Positions 16,659 to 25,020 of a stretch of DNA of 64,000 nucleotides are shown piece by piece; positions within the stretch are counted from its first letter, which is position 1; the number at the start of each line of letters is the position of its first letter. This DNA is from Chlamydiales bacterium (GTDB lineage: Bacteria > Chlamydiota > Chlamydiia > Chlamydiales > JAAKFR01): positions 62,001 to 126,000 of the forward strand of contig JACKPM010000004.1 of assembly GCA_024233495.1 (NCBI GenBank), in the 5' to 3' direction. The notes beneath the pieces were generated by a model. It was given only the letters and a program-made list of their open reading frames with translations, was not told the DNA's origin and made no database searches. The position numbers and the translations under genes are program-made.

Positions 16659-17311
16659 GCAAGTCCTCTCTTTCTTCGAATTGAGTAAGTTATGCCATTT
16701 CCAATCCCCTGTACAACCCAGACAAGGAGAAGTAATAAGACGAGTGTAATGAACATCAAAAAGCCATCAAAGCGCTGATAGCCGTATTGGATTGCTACTT
16801 TGCCAAGGCCGCCACCTCCAACTAAGCCAGCCATTGCACTATAGCCAATTAAGGTAACTGTCATCTGGGTGATTGCTTGTACGATTGAGGGGAGCGCTTC
16901 AGGAATAAGTACCCGCCATACAATCTTCCGTATTGAAGCTTTCATTACTTGAGCCGCCTCTATTAAAGCGCAATTGACCTCAAGCAAAGCTCCCTCAATC
17001 ACGCGCGCTAAGAATGGGGCTGCTGTGATCGTTAGCGGCACAATCGAAGCAGTGGTTCCTACGCTTGTGCCTACGATAAGACGGGTGAATGGGAAAATTG
17101 CAATAATCAAAATCGCAAAAGGCACTGAACGCCCCACGTTTACCACAAACGAGAGAAAGTGATAAAACCACGGTAACTCCTTCAAGCCGCCTTTCCCTGT
17201 CAAAGTGAGCAAAATGCCCAAAGGGATTCCAATTAGAGTGGCAAAAACCGTTGAAAGAAGCACCATGTAAACTGTATCCAAAAGCGCTAGAGGCAAAATG
17301 TCTAAGTGCAT
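16655..17311 (-). CDS. metI: Methionine ABC transporter permease MetI
   Basis: 218 residues with about five membrane helices. The ABC permease EAA-type loop is visible (EAAQVMKASIRKIVWRVLIPEALP at about 137-160). The GRSVPFAI segment near 59 is typical of MetI. It is the middle gene of metNIQ, overlapping both neighbours (10 bp with metN, 4 bp with metQ). Confidence 0.92.
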   Translation of the reverse strand: MHLDILPLALLDTVYMVLLSTVFATLIGIPLGILLTLTGKGGLKELPWFYHFLSFVVNVGRSVPFAILIIAIFPFTRLIVGTSVGTTASIVPLTITAAPFLARVIEGALLEVNCALIEAAQVMKASIRKIVWRVLIPEALPSIVQAITQMTVTLIGYSAMAGLVGGGGLGKVAIQYGYQRFDGFLMFITLVLLLLLVWVVQGIGNGITYSIRRKRGLA

Positions 17312-18222
17312 GGCAATACCTCAAAATGGATTCCTTTTTCTTTTAGAAGAGCGTGCACCTTTTCCCGCTCACTCTTCTCACCAGTCAATTCAACAACAAG
17401 ATTGCCCACAACCTCATTACGCAGCACGTCGATTCCTCCGCGTAAGATATTGAGGTCTGCTTTCGAAGCGCGCACAAGCTCGGTGATAAGTGCATTCTTT
17501 GCGCTTCCGCCACGGAAAAAGAGGCGGAGTAGCTCCCCTTCTGTGGAAAACTGGAAGAGTCCATTTCGTCCTAAAAAGCGCTCGGTAGTGGGGTGATTAG
17601 GTTCTGCTAAAAGATCAGCAACACTCCCCTCATCCACAATTTTGCCTCCATCAAGAACGGCAAGCTTGGTGCAAATCGCCTTTACTACATCCATCTCGTG
17701 TGTGATCAAAACGATTGTAAGTCCCAGCTTCTCATTTAAATCTGTGAGCAAATCCAAAATGTTTTGAGTGGAGTCGGGATCAAGGGCTGAAGTTGCCTCA
17801 TCGCAAATTAGGAGCTGCGGGTCGTTTGCCAAAGCGCGTGCGATTGCAACGCGCTGCTTCTCTCCACCGCTGAGACGCGCAGGGTATTCATGCGCTTTCT
17901 CTTCCAGTCCCACAAGACGCAAAAGCTCTAAAGCCTTTTTCTCATCAGGAGTTGGCATTGGAAAGAGAACATTGCCTAGCGCTGTCAAGTGGCCAAAGAG
18001 GTTGAAATGCTGGAAGATCATTCCAATCTCGCCGTTCACTTCAATCTCACCAGATGTAGGTGTATCGAGACCAACGAGCAGTCTAAGAAGGGTCGATTTC
18101 CCAGCTCCACTTTGCCCAATGATGCCAAATACCTCCCCTTTCTCAATTGAGAGAGAGATCTCTTCCAAAGCAGCCGCTTCACCAAACCGCTTAGCTAACC
18201 TTTTGATTTTAACAATGGACAT
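17302..18222 (-). CDS. metN: Methionine ABC transporter ATP-binding protein MetN
   Basis: 306 residues. Walker A GQSGAGKST (about 36-44), the signature LSGGEKQR (about 116), Walker B LLICDEATSALDPDS and switch His in LITHE. The C-terminal 70 residues fit the NIL (ACT-like) domain that binds methionine and gives feedback inhibition in MetN. No S-box riboswitch or Met-box could be recognised in the 80 bp upstream. Confidence 0.93.
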   Translation of the reverse strand: MSIVKIKRLAKRFGEAAALEEISLSIEKGEVFGIIGQSGAGKSTLLRLLVGLDTPTSGEIEVNGEIGMIFQHFNLFGHLTALGNVLFPMPTPDEKKALELLRLVGLEEKAHEYPARLSGGEKQRVAIARALANDPQLLICDEATSALDPDSTQNILDLLTDLNEKLGLTIVLITHEMDVVKAICTKLAVLDGGKIVDEGSVADLLAEPNHPTTERFLGRNGLFQFSTEGELLRLFFRGGSAKNALITELVRASKADLNILRGGIDVLRNEVVGNLVVELTGEKSEREKVHALLKEKGIHFEVLPCT

Positions 18223-18559
18223 AGGACGCCAGTGTAGCAGGAATGCAATTATTTGACATCTCTAAGCTGTTGATTAAAATGGTTGTGCATTCATATTGCA
18301 ATGCAAGTGAGATGCTTGCTTTATTTTCTGCTCCCCTTCTCTTTGCTGGCCCCTACTGCGGCGTGGGCAAAACGAGCAACGCTCCGGGCCTTGACCTCGG
18401 CTGGAGATAGAAATAACAATGTAATTTTCAACCGATTTGACTATAATATGCAGGAGCAGGCGTTAGCATGGGAGGGTACTGAAAGTTTATCTTTGATACT
18501 ACGTACAACTTTGCCTAATTTCACCCAAACAAATAACGCGTTATGCTAGGGTACGCTGC
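18223..18559 (+). other. Intergenic region with a broken frame and a family B half-element
   Basis: A 82-codon frame from ATG 18301 starts like a signal peptide (MQVRCLLYFLLPFSLLAPTAAWA) but then runs through the family B terminus at 18423-18446 and has no ribosome binding site. It may be a gene remnant interrupted by the repeat, or noise. Nothing else supported. Confidence 0.35.
18423..18446 (-). repeat. Interspersed repeat family B, single terminus
   Basis: 24-bp perfect match to the terminal inverted repeat of the element at 53124-53285 (reads TTATAGTCAAATCGG then TTGAAAATT on the minus strand). The rest of the element is absent. Confidence 0.7.
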
Positions 18560-19825
18560 ATGAGCTCTATTTGTGCAACCGCTGCCTCAGCAGCTCCTTA
18601 TGAGGGAAATTCAGCTGATCCTTTTGTCCCTCTTTCCGATGAAATTATTCTAGCAATTTTTAATCAGGTTCTCCAGGAAAACCCAGTTTCCCCAGAAAAA
18701 TCAGCGCTTAATATCATGTGCACTTGTAGACGATTCCGCTACATAGGTATGCTTTTGCCTATTTGGAGATGTCTATTCGAGAGAGCATGGATGGGACCAT
18801 ACCCAGTAGAGTTAGGCCGAGGAGGATGTACAGTTTATGAGAATTTCTGCAAATTACAGTTTTTAATAAAACAAAGAGGCGGACTGCAGGAGATCATACG
18901 AGCAACTTCGACTCTGAGGAATACAGAAGCGGTCCTCAATTTAGCTGCTACTCCTGATCGGAGAATCATCTCGACATCTTTCGACAGCAAAATTAGGATT
19001 TGGAATAGTGTAACAGGGAAGCAAATTGCTCGCATAAAAGGACCTGAAGAATCCATCCACTCTGTAGCTGTTACTTCTGATGGGACAAAAATCATCTCGG
19101 GATATAGAGACGGTACAATTAGAGTTTTGAATAGTGTAACAGGGGAGAAAATTACTTGCTTAGAAGGACATAAAGGCCCCATCTACTCTGTAGCTGTTAC
19201 CTCTGACGGGATGATCATCTCAGGATCTGCCGACGGCACAATTAGAGTTTGGAATAGTGTAACAGGGGAGCAAATTGCTTGCTTAGAAGGACATGAAGAG
19301 CCCATCCACTCTGTAGCTGTTACTTCTGATGAGACAAAAATCATCTCGGGATCTGCCGACGGCACAATTAGAGTTTGGGATAGCAAAACTTGGAAGCAAA
19401 TTTCTCGCTTAGAAAGACCTGAAAGAGTGACCTGCTCTCTAGTCATTACTCCTGATGGGGCAAAAATCATCTCGGCATATCTCGACCGCACAATTAGAAT
19501 TTGGGATAGTGAAACTGGGCAAGAGATTGCTTGCTTAAGAGGACATACAGATAAGGTCCTCTCTCTAGCCGTTACTCCTGATGGGACAAAAATCATTTCA
19601 GGATCTTACGACGGCACAACTAGAGTTTGGGATAGTGAAACTGGAGAGCAAATTGCTTGCTTAGAAGGGCGTATAGGATGGATCACCAGCGTAGCTGTTA
19701 CTCCTGATGGGAAACAAATCATCTCGGGATCTCGCGATGGCAACTTGAATGGCACAATTATAGTTTATGCCTACGCTGCTGAGGCATTTAAGCAGCTGCC
19801 TTTCCAAAGCGTGAGAGTGAACTGA
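18560..19825 (+). CDS. F-box and seven-blade WD40 repeat protein (1 of 3)
   Basis: 421 residues. Residues about 20-75 fit an F-box (PLSDEIILAIF, then CRRFRYIG, then PIWRCLF). Seven WD40 repeats of about 42 residues follow, each with (T/S)PDG-KIISG and RIWDS-like elements, enough for a closed propeller. In eukaryotes an F-box binds Skp1 of an SCF ubiquitin ligase while the WD40 part holds the substrate. Here a secreted host-targeting role is inferred, and no secretion signal is visible. The final residues and stop lie inside a family C repeat starting at about 19801, so the C-terminus may be repeat-derived. Paralogues lie at 20013-21299 and 21458-22720. Confidence 0.85.
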   Translation: MSSICATAASAAPYEGNSADPFVPLSDEIILAIFNQVLQENPVSPEKSALNIMCTCRRFRYIGMLLPIWRCLFERAWMGPYPVELGRGGCTVYENFCKLQFLIKQRGGLQEIIRATSTLRNTEAVLNLAATPDRRIISTSFDSKIRIWNSVTGKQIARIKGPEESIHSVAVTSDGTKIISGYRDGTIRVLNSVTGEKITCLEGHKGPIYSVAVTSDGMIISGSADGTIRVWNSVTGEQIACLEGHEEPIHSVAVTSDETKIISGSADGTIRVWDSKTWKQISRLERPERVTCSLVITPDGAKIISAYLDRTIRIWDSETGQEIACLRGHTDKVLSLAVTPDGTKIISGSYDGTTRVWDSETGEQIACLEGRIGWITSVAVTPDGKQIISGSRDGNLNGTIIVYAYAAEAFKQLPFQSVRVN

Positions 19826-19950
19826 GTCTTTCCTCCTTCTACGATGGCGGCGAAGCCGCGACCCTTTCGGGCGAAGGAAACTAGCGCTAGCGGTGCCTCA
19901 GTACGCTAGCTTAAGGAGCGAAAGCTCGTATTACCCTCGGACTTTGGAAA
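19801..19950 (+). repeat. Interspersed repeat family C, copy with both ends
   Basis: Left end TTTCCAAAGCGTGAGAGTGA and right end, reversed, TTTCCAAAGTCCGAGGGTAA form imperfect terminal inverted repeats of about 20 bp. The interior has several small palindromes (GGCGGCGAAGCCGC, GAGCGAAAGCTC). The left end overlaps the last eight codons of the upstream F-box gene. Confidence 0.65.
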
Positions 19951-20012
19951 CAAATCTATGCCTGGAATGTATTTCTTTCTTTTTTTCAACATGTTATGCT
20001 AGAATACACTCC

Positions 20013-21299
20013 ATGAGCTCTATTTGTGCAACCGCTGCCTCAGCAGCTCCTTGTGAGGGAAATTCAGCTGATCCTTTTGCCCTTCTTTCCAATGAAGTTA
20101 TTCTAATGATTTTTAATCGTGTTCTCGAGAACAACTCAGTTTCCCCAGAAAAATTAGCGCTTAATATCGTGCACACTTGTAGACGATTCTACCACATAGG
20201 TATGCATCTACCTATTTGGAGATGTCTGTTTGAGAGAGCATGGAGGGGACCATATCCAGTAGAGTTAGACCCAGCAGGACGTGCAGTTTATAAGAATTTA
20301 TGGAAATTACAGCTTTTAATGAAACAAAGAGGCGGACTGCAGGGGATCATATCAACAACTCAGCTTCTGGAGCATATAAGAGCTGTCCTCTGTGTAGCTG
20401 TTACTCCTAATGGAGAAAAAATCATCTTTGGATCTGATGATGGCACAATTAGAATTTTGGATAGTATTACTGGAATAGAGGATGCTTGCTTAAGAGGACA
20501 TGGAAAAGGCGTCCGCTCTGTAGTCGTTACTCCTGATGGGAGACAAATCATTTCGGGATCGTACGACAACACGGTTAGGATTTGGGATATTGAAACTGGG
20601 CAATTGTCTGCTCGCTTAGAAGGACATACAGACTCGGTCTTCTCTGTAGTCGTTACTCCTGATGCGGAAAAAATCATCTCGGGATCTGAAGACGAAACGA
20701 TCATGATTTGGAATAGTGTAACAGGAGAGCAAATTGCTCACCTCGAAGGATATGTAGAAAAATATGAAGGCTGGATCATTAGCGTAGCTGTTACTCCTGA
20801 TGGGGGAAAATTCATCTCGGGATCTGAAATGAACTCACTTATGATTTGGGATATTGAAACTAGGCAATACCTTACCTCCTTAAGAGGGCATGAAAATGCG
20901 GTCTTATGTGTAGCCGTTACTCCTGATGGGGAACAAATCATCTCGGGATCTAGCGACAAAACAGTTAGGGTTTGGGATAGTAATACTGGGCAACAGCTCG
21001 CTTGCTTAAGAGGACATACAGGCTGGGTCAACTCTGTAGTCGTTACTCCTGATGGGGAACAAATCATCTCGGGATCTGAAGACGGTACAATTAGGATTTG
21101 GAATAGGAAAACTGGGCAACAGCTTGCTTGCTTAACAGGACATACAGACCGGATCAGCTCTGTAACTGTTACTCCTGATGGGAAACGAATCATCTCAGGA
21201 TCTCAAGACGGAACAATTAGGGTTCATGCCTACGATGCTAAGGCATTTGAGAAGTCTGGTAGTGCAGTTAGATCTCTCGATGTAACTTATTTTCCCTGA
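20013..21299 (+). CDS. F-box and seven-blade WD40 repeat protein (2 of 3)
   Basis: 428 residues from the ATG at 20013, chosen because the protein then begins MSSICATAASAAP exactly like its upstream paralogue; the longer frame has no support. F-box at about 20-75, then seven WD40 repeats, with a short insertion in the fourth (HLEGYVEKYEGWIISV). About 25 bp upstream of the ATG are shared with paralogue 1, so the duplication included the leader. One repeat block (about 20881-21010) is nearly identical at DNA level to a block in the inverted paralogue 3. Proposed role as a host-directed ubiquitin-ligase adaptor is inference. Confidence 0.85.
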   Translation: MSSICATAASAAPCEGNSADPFALLSNEVILMIFNRVLENNSVSPEKLALNIVHTCRRFYHIGMHLPIWRCLFERAWRGPYPVELDPAGRAVYKNLWKLQLLMKQRGGLQGIISTTQLLEHIRAVLCVAVTPNGEKIIFGSDDGTIRILDSITGIEDACLRGHGKGVRSVVVTPDGRQIISGSYDNTVRIWDIETGQLSARLEGHTDSVFSVVVTPDAEKIISGSEDETIMIWNSVTGEQIAHLEGYVEKYEGWIISVAVTPDGGKFISGSEMNSLMIWDIETRQYLTSLRGHENAVLCVAVTPDGEQIISGSSDKTVRVWDSNTGQQLACLRGHTGWVNSVVVTPDGEQIISGSEDGTIRIWNRKTGQQLACLTGHTDRISSVTVTPDGKRIISGSQDGTIRVHAYDAKAFEKSGSAVRSLDVTYFP

Positions 21300-21314
21300 T
21301 TCTTTATCGCCATG

Positions 21315-21440
21315 TTAGGACTGACCAGAACTGAAATTCAAGCGTTCTTCAAGCTCTTTGAGCCTTTTGTGTAGTCTTTTATTTTCTTCTATGAGTTTGA
21401 AGTTGGCTGCTTCGAAAAGTTCATTGTAAGAAGGATTCAT
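21315..21440 (-). CDS. 41-residue coiled-coil ORF, possible transposase N-terminal remnant
   Basis: Short frame with heptad-like Leu and a tail reading LKELEERLNFSSGQS, which vaguely resembles the N-terminal coiled coil of IS66-type transposases. No ribosome binding site is seen and no further transposase sequence follows. It may be a remnant or a small lineage-specific gene. Confidence 0.25.
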   Translation of the reverse strand: MNPSYNELFEAANFKLIEENKRLHKRLKELEERLNFSSGQS

Positions 21441-21457
21441 TGATAGACATATCAAAC

Positions 21458-22720
21458 TTAAATCCTTGTGTCGCTCCCACCCCTCTGCAAAAGGATACGC
21501 TTAAATTTCTCAACATCGTAGGCATGAACCTTAATTGTTCCGTCTTCAAATCCTGAGATGATTCTCCCATCAGGAGTAACGGCTAGAGAGCTGACCATTT
21601 TCGTATGTTCTAAGTAGGCAATCTCTTGCAAAGTTTCAATATCCAAAATCCTAATTGTCCTGTTCCCAAATATCAAGTTCCCAAATGTCAAGATGATTTC
21701 TGTCCCATCAGGAGAAATGACTAGAGATCGGACCGATTGTGCATCTGCTCTTAAGCAAGCAATTTGCTCCCCTGTTACACTATTCCAAATCCTCATTGTG
21801 CGGTCAGTAGATGCCGAAACGATTTTTTTTCCATCAGGAGTAACGGCTACAGAAGTGACGCAGCATGTATGTCTTCTTAAGCAAGCAAGCTGTTGCCCAG
21901 TATTACTATCCCAAACCCTAACTGTTTTGTCTACAGATCCCGAGATGATTTGTTCCCCATCAGGAGTAACGGCTACACATAAGACCGCATTTTCATGCCC
22001 TCTTAAGGAGGTAGTCTCTTGCCCATTTTTAATATTCCAAATACTAATTGTGCTGTCTGCAGATCTCAAAATGATGATTCTCCCATCAGGAGTAACAGCT
22101 ACGCTGATGATCAAGCCTTCATCTCCTTCTAAGCGAGCAGACAATTGCCCAGTTTCAATATCCCAAACCCTAACTGTTTTGTCTCTAGATCCCGAGATGA
22201 TTCGTTTCCCATCAGGAGTAACAGCTACAGACTTGATCCGGTCTGTATGTCCTTCTAAGCGAGCAGACAAGTGCCTAGTTTCAATATCCCAAACCCTAAC
22301 CGTGTTGTCGTAAGATCCCGAGATGATTTGTTTCCCATCAGGAGTAACGACTACAGAGGCAACCCAATGTGTATGTCCGCACAATGAAGTTGTTGATGTG
22401 AGCTCCTTCTGCGAGTTTTGGTTTATTAAATTTTTTAATTTGCAGAAATTGCGATAAAATGCACCACCTTCTTGCTCAAATCTTGTTGGGCATGGTCCCT
22501 TCCATGCTCTCTTGAATAGACATCTCCAAATAGGTAGATGTACACCTATGTTGTAGAATCGTCTATTAGTGGCCATCATATTCATTATTTGTGGTGGGGA
22601 ACAATATCCAAAAAATCTTAAAATAAGTTCATCGGGAAGAGACTGAAAAGGATCGGGAGACTCTTTGGTCACAGAAATACTGCTTGTTGGGGCAGGAGCT
22701 GTTTTGCTAATAGAGCTCAT
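21458..22720 (-). CDS. F-box and seven-blade WD40 repeat protein (3 of 3, inverted)
   Basis: 420 residues from the ATG at 22720 (MSSISKTAPAP, matching the paralogue start). F-box at about 27-85 (SLPDELILRFFGYC, NRRFYNIG, PIWRCLFKRAW), then seven WD40 repeats. It is in inverted orientation to the other two and ends facing paralogue 2 across 158 bp. Its ATG lies within the last codons of the UbiG-like gene (14-bp overlap), so it could be co-expressed with the polyketide operon. Its upstream DNA is unrelated to that of the other two copies. Confidence 0.85.
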   Translation of the reverse strand: MSSISKTAPAPTSSISVTKESPDPFQSLPDELILRFFGYCSPPQIMNMMATNRRFYNIGVHLPIWRCLFKRAWKGPCPTRFEQEGGAFYRNFCKLKNLINQNSQKELTSTTSLCGHTHWVASVVVTPDGKQIISGSYDNTVRVWDIETRHLSARLEGHTDRIKSVAVTPDGKRIISGSRDKTVRVWDIETGQLSARLEGDEGLIISVAVTPDGRIIILRSADSTISIWNIKNGQETTSLRGHENAVLCVAVTPDGEQIISGSVDKTVRVWDSNTGQQLACLRRHTCCVTSVAVTPDGKKIVSASTDRTMRIWNSVTGEQIACLRADAQSVRSLVISPDGTEIILTFGNLIFGNRTIRILDIETLQEIAYLEHTKMVSSLAVTPDGRIISGFEDGTIKVHAYDVEKFKRILLQRGGSDTRI

Positions 22721-23438
22721 ACTTTGACCCAACGCCCACATAACCACATGTTTTAGAGCTGTGCATCTCAAATTTGAGATCTTCGGGCACTTTCCGCGTA
22801 AACACCATCTTCCAAAAGGGGCGGCTCAACATCTTGGGACCCAAACCGTGAATTTTCTGCACCTCAATCCCTTCTTCTGCGCAATACTTTGTAAGCTCCT
22901 CAGGCTTGATGAAGAGTTTGAGCACATGCATGTTTTTGGGTGTATTTTTCACAAACCACTCAACTCCTTTGATCACAGCTAAGTAGCTAATCCAATTGCG
23001 GTTGAAGGTGTGGAAAAAGAATTGCCCTCCTGGCTTTAACACGCGAGATGCCTCTTTGATCGTCGCGTGGGGGTCTGTAACATGTTCGAGAAAATCCATA
23101 GAGCACACCACATCGAAGCTTTCATCTGCAAAGGGCAAGTTGTATGCATCAGCGGCGATATACTGGACGCTTTTTGTCTTATCCTTCTTTTTTGCTATCT
23201 CTAAGCTCTCTTTTGAGAGATCGATTCCTGTCACCTTGTGCCCCTCTTCTGCGAGTGCATTGGCTAAGAAGCCTGCGCCGCATCCAATATCCAAGATCGC
23301 GCTCTTTTTCAAAATTTGGGAGATCACCCATGGCGTGCGCGCATAGTTTTCAGCGCGCAAGAGAGCGACGGGATGGCTACAACTTGTGTACCACTCCTCG
23401 TTGAGTTCATTGTAAAAAGCATTGTTCACTTCTTCCAT
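22707..23438 (-). CDS. UbiG-like SAM-dependent O-methyltransferase
   Basis: 243 residues. SAM motif I ILDIGCGAGFLA near 48-59, acidic strand-2 end VTGIDLS, motif II FDVVCSMDFLEHV, and VLKPGGQFFFHTFNRN near 130-145, the last typical of UbiG (quinone 3-O-methyltransferase). ATG 23438 gives the usual UbiG start length; a longer frame upstream overlaps the preceding gene heavily. It is the third gene of an overlapping operon with a type III polyketide synthase. It could methylate the polyketide product instead of ubiquinone precursors; this cannot be decided here. Its last codons coincide with the start of an F-box gene. Confidence 0.82.
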   Translation of the reverse strand: MEEVNNAFYNELNEEWYTSCSHPVALLRAENYARTPWVISQILKKSAILDIGCGAGFLANALAEEGHKVTGIDLSKESLEIAKKKDKTKSVQYIAADAYNLPFADESFDVVCSMDFLEHVTDPHATIKEASRVLKPGGQFFFHTFNRNWISYLAVIKGVEWFVKNTPKNMHVLKLFIKPEELTKYCAEEGIEVQKIHGLGPKMLSRPFWKMVFTRKVPEDLKFEMHSSKTCGYVGVGSKYELY

Positions 23439-23854
23439 ACTAAGTTCCAGTAGATGAGTTGATAAAGACAAAATAGAGCGGCAACGCAGAGCTGCATGGT
23501 AAGAAAGAGCGTCGCTTTTTGTGCCCAAAACCATCCGGTTGCAATGAGCAGAAGGGGGTGGTTGAGAAAGAGCACAGCGTGGAGCCACTGCTCACTCGCT
23601 TGGCAGTGCTCCTTGTGCACGAATTCATCCTTCGTCACAAAGATTGCCGATAGCGCAGCAATCGCAATGAAAGGGATGAGCGTTGTGTGTGAGTAGGGAA
23701 AGATAAGCGTATAGGCGAGCGTTGCAACAATTGTGAGTGTGTCAAGTGGGTGGCCGATGCGCTCCCACTTTGGTAGTCCCCTCTTCCAGTGAAAATAGAA
23801 CTCATCAACCAAAATCACAACTGCCTGAACAATAAAGGGGATGTAATAGATCAT
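23426..23854 (-). CDS. Four-helix integral membrane protein in the type III PKS operon
   Basis: 142 residues with about four hydrophobic helices (residues 2-16, 40-55, 58-72, 90-130 with a break). Conserved-looking polar residues include DEFYFHW near 17 and HPLDT near 36. No family named with confidence. It overlaps the polyketide synthase by 4 bp and the methyltransferase by 13 bp, so it is tied to that pathway. A role in membrane-bound modification or transport of a lipophilic product is inference. Confidence 0.7.
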   Translation of the reverse strand: MIYYIPFIVQAVVILVDEFYFHWKRGLPKWERIGHPLDTLTIVATLAYTLIFPYSHTTLIPFIAIAALSAIFVTKDEFVHKEHCQASEQWLHAVLFLNHPLLLIATGWFWAQKATLFLTMQLCVAALFCLYQLIYWNLVWKK

Positions 23855-24939
23855 GATGATACCTTTTGCAAAACAGCTCCCACGATGGTGAGACCAGGAC
23901 CAAAGGCGAGGCTGACCACCTTCTGCCCTATCTCAATTTCTGGCAGCATCAACTCCCAAATGTGTGGGAGGGTTGCGGATGACATGTTGCCATAGGCGTG
24001 GAGTACCGCTTTGCTGTGAGCTACTTGCTCATCAGAAAGCCCCAGCTTCTTTTGAATTGCGTCGATGATCTTGGGACCACCTGGATGAATGGCAAAGAGT
24101 GCTCCTTTCCAGTTGGATGTCAATTTCTCTACGAAGGAGAAAATAGCATTTTCAATGCTGCGGGGGATCTCTTTTGAGAGCGTCATCCGAAGCCCCCAAT
24201 CTTCGCACTTCCAGCTCATCTCACTTTCGGTATTGGACAAGATCGCCTCATCTGTTGCTAACAACTCAAAGCCTCTTGGCTCTGGGCGGAGCGAATACTT
24301 AATAAAGCCATCAGCAAACAAGCTATGCGCCAAAATCTGCTCAACTGTGTGAATCGCAGGATTGAAGTGTAATGAGCAAATCTCAGTATGCACAATGTCG
24401 ACGTGTCGACTTCCTGAAAGCACAAAGCCTTTTCCCATGCGGAGCGCAGGCACCGAAGCGCAGCACCCCATATGGTAGGCGTGTGCCACACGTGTGCTCC
24501 ACCCATTTCTTGCGACAAGCTTCTGCGCTGCGCTTGGGGCGGCGTATCCCGTGCATGTGACGTGAATCAAATCTACTGGCGCCTCTTGCCCCTTGTAGAG
24601 ACGCTCAAAAACTGAGAAACTCTCCTCTTCAAAGAAAGTACTCCTCTCCTTAAATCCCACGCCGTGCGGCGCTGCTTTCTCACCAAAAAAAGGCATCTGC
24701 TGCCAATCTTCATGGGTGATGTCTTCAACAGAATAACCTCGCATTGAGATGTGCTGCTTTTTGCACGCGACCTTTTCCACAACCCGTTTCAATTTTTCCT
24801 GAAAGCTTCCGCTGACATTTTGAGGGCGCGCCTTCTGCTCAGCAAAGGCATGCGCTTTTAAAAGCCATTCAATCCCTACCTCTTGCGTAAACTTGAAGCG
24901 GGGGCGCACTAAAACAAAGTCTGCGATATGGACATTCAT
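23851..24939 (-). CDS. Type III polyketide synthase (chalcone/stilbene synthase superfamily)
   Basis: 362 residues. The thiolase-fold catalytic triad is visible: Cys159 in HMGCCASVPAL (family GCxA), His285 in FAIHPGGPKIID, and Asn318 in YGNMSSAT. The GFGPGL-like end (AFGPGLTIVGAVL) is typical of the family. Such enzymes condense acyl-CoA starters with malonyl-CoA into pyrones, resorcinols or quinone precursors. The ATG at 24939 gives normal family length; longer in-frame starts add only a Phe-rich non-conserved stretch. No ribosome binding site is seen. It leads an operon with a membrane protein and a UbiG-like methyltransferase. Confidence 0.9.
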   Translation of the reverse strand: MNVHIADFVLVRPRFKFTQEVGIEWLLKAHAFAEQKARPQNVSGSFQEKLKRVVEKVACKKQHISMRGYSVEDITHEDWQQMPFFGEKAAPHGVGFKERSTFFEEESFSVFERLYKGQEAPVDLIHVTCTGYAAPSAAQKLVARNGWSTRVAHAYHMGCCASVPALRMGKGFVLSGSRHVDIVHTEICSLHFNPAIHTVEQILAHSLFADGFIKYSLRPEPRGFELLATDEAILSNTESEMSWKCEDWGLRMTLSKEIPRSIENAIFSFVEKLTSNWKGALFAIHPGGPKIIDAIQKKLGLSDEQVAHSKAVLHAYGNMSSATLPHIWELMLPEIEIGQKVVSLAFGPGLTIVGAVLQKVSS

Positions 24940-25020
24940 GAAAAAGAACGCTAGCAGAAAAGGAATTTGTTTGTAAAAAAAGAAAACTTGTGGGAAGAAT
25001 TGGGGTAAAAAGGACGAAAT

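Noticed and set aside
18301..18549. Signal-peptide-like frame upstream of the first F-box gene
   Set aside because: No ribosome site, and it reads through a family B repeat end. Kept only as a note in the intergenic entry.
21693..22313. Long antisense frames (over 100 residues) opposite the WD40 genes
   Set aside because: They are periodic shadows of the repeated WD40 codons and have no starts or ribosome sites of their own.
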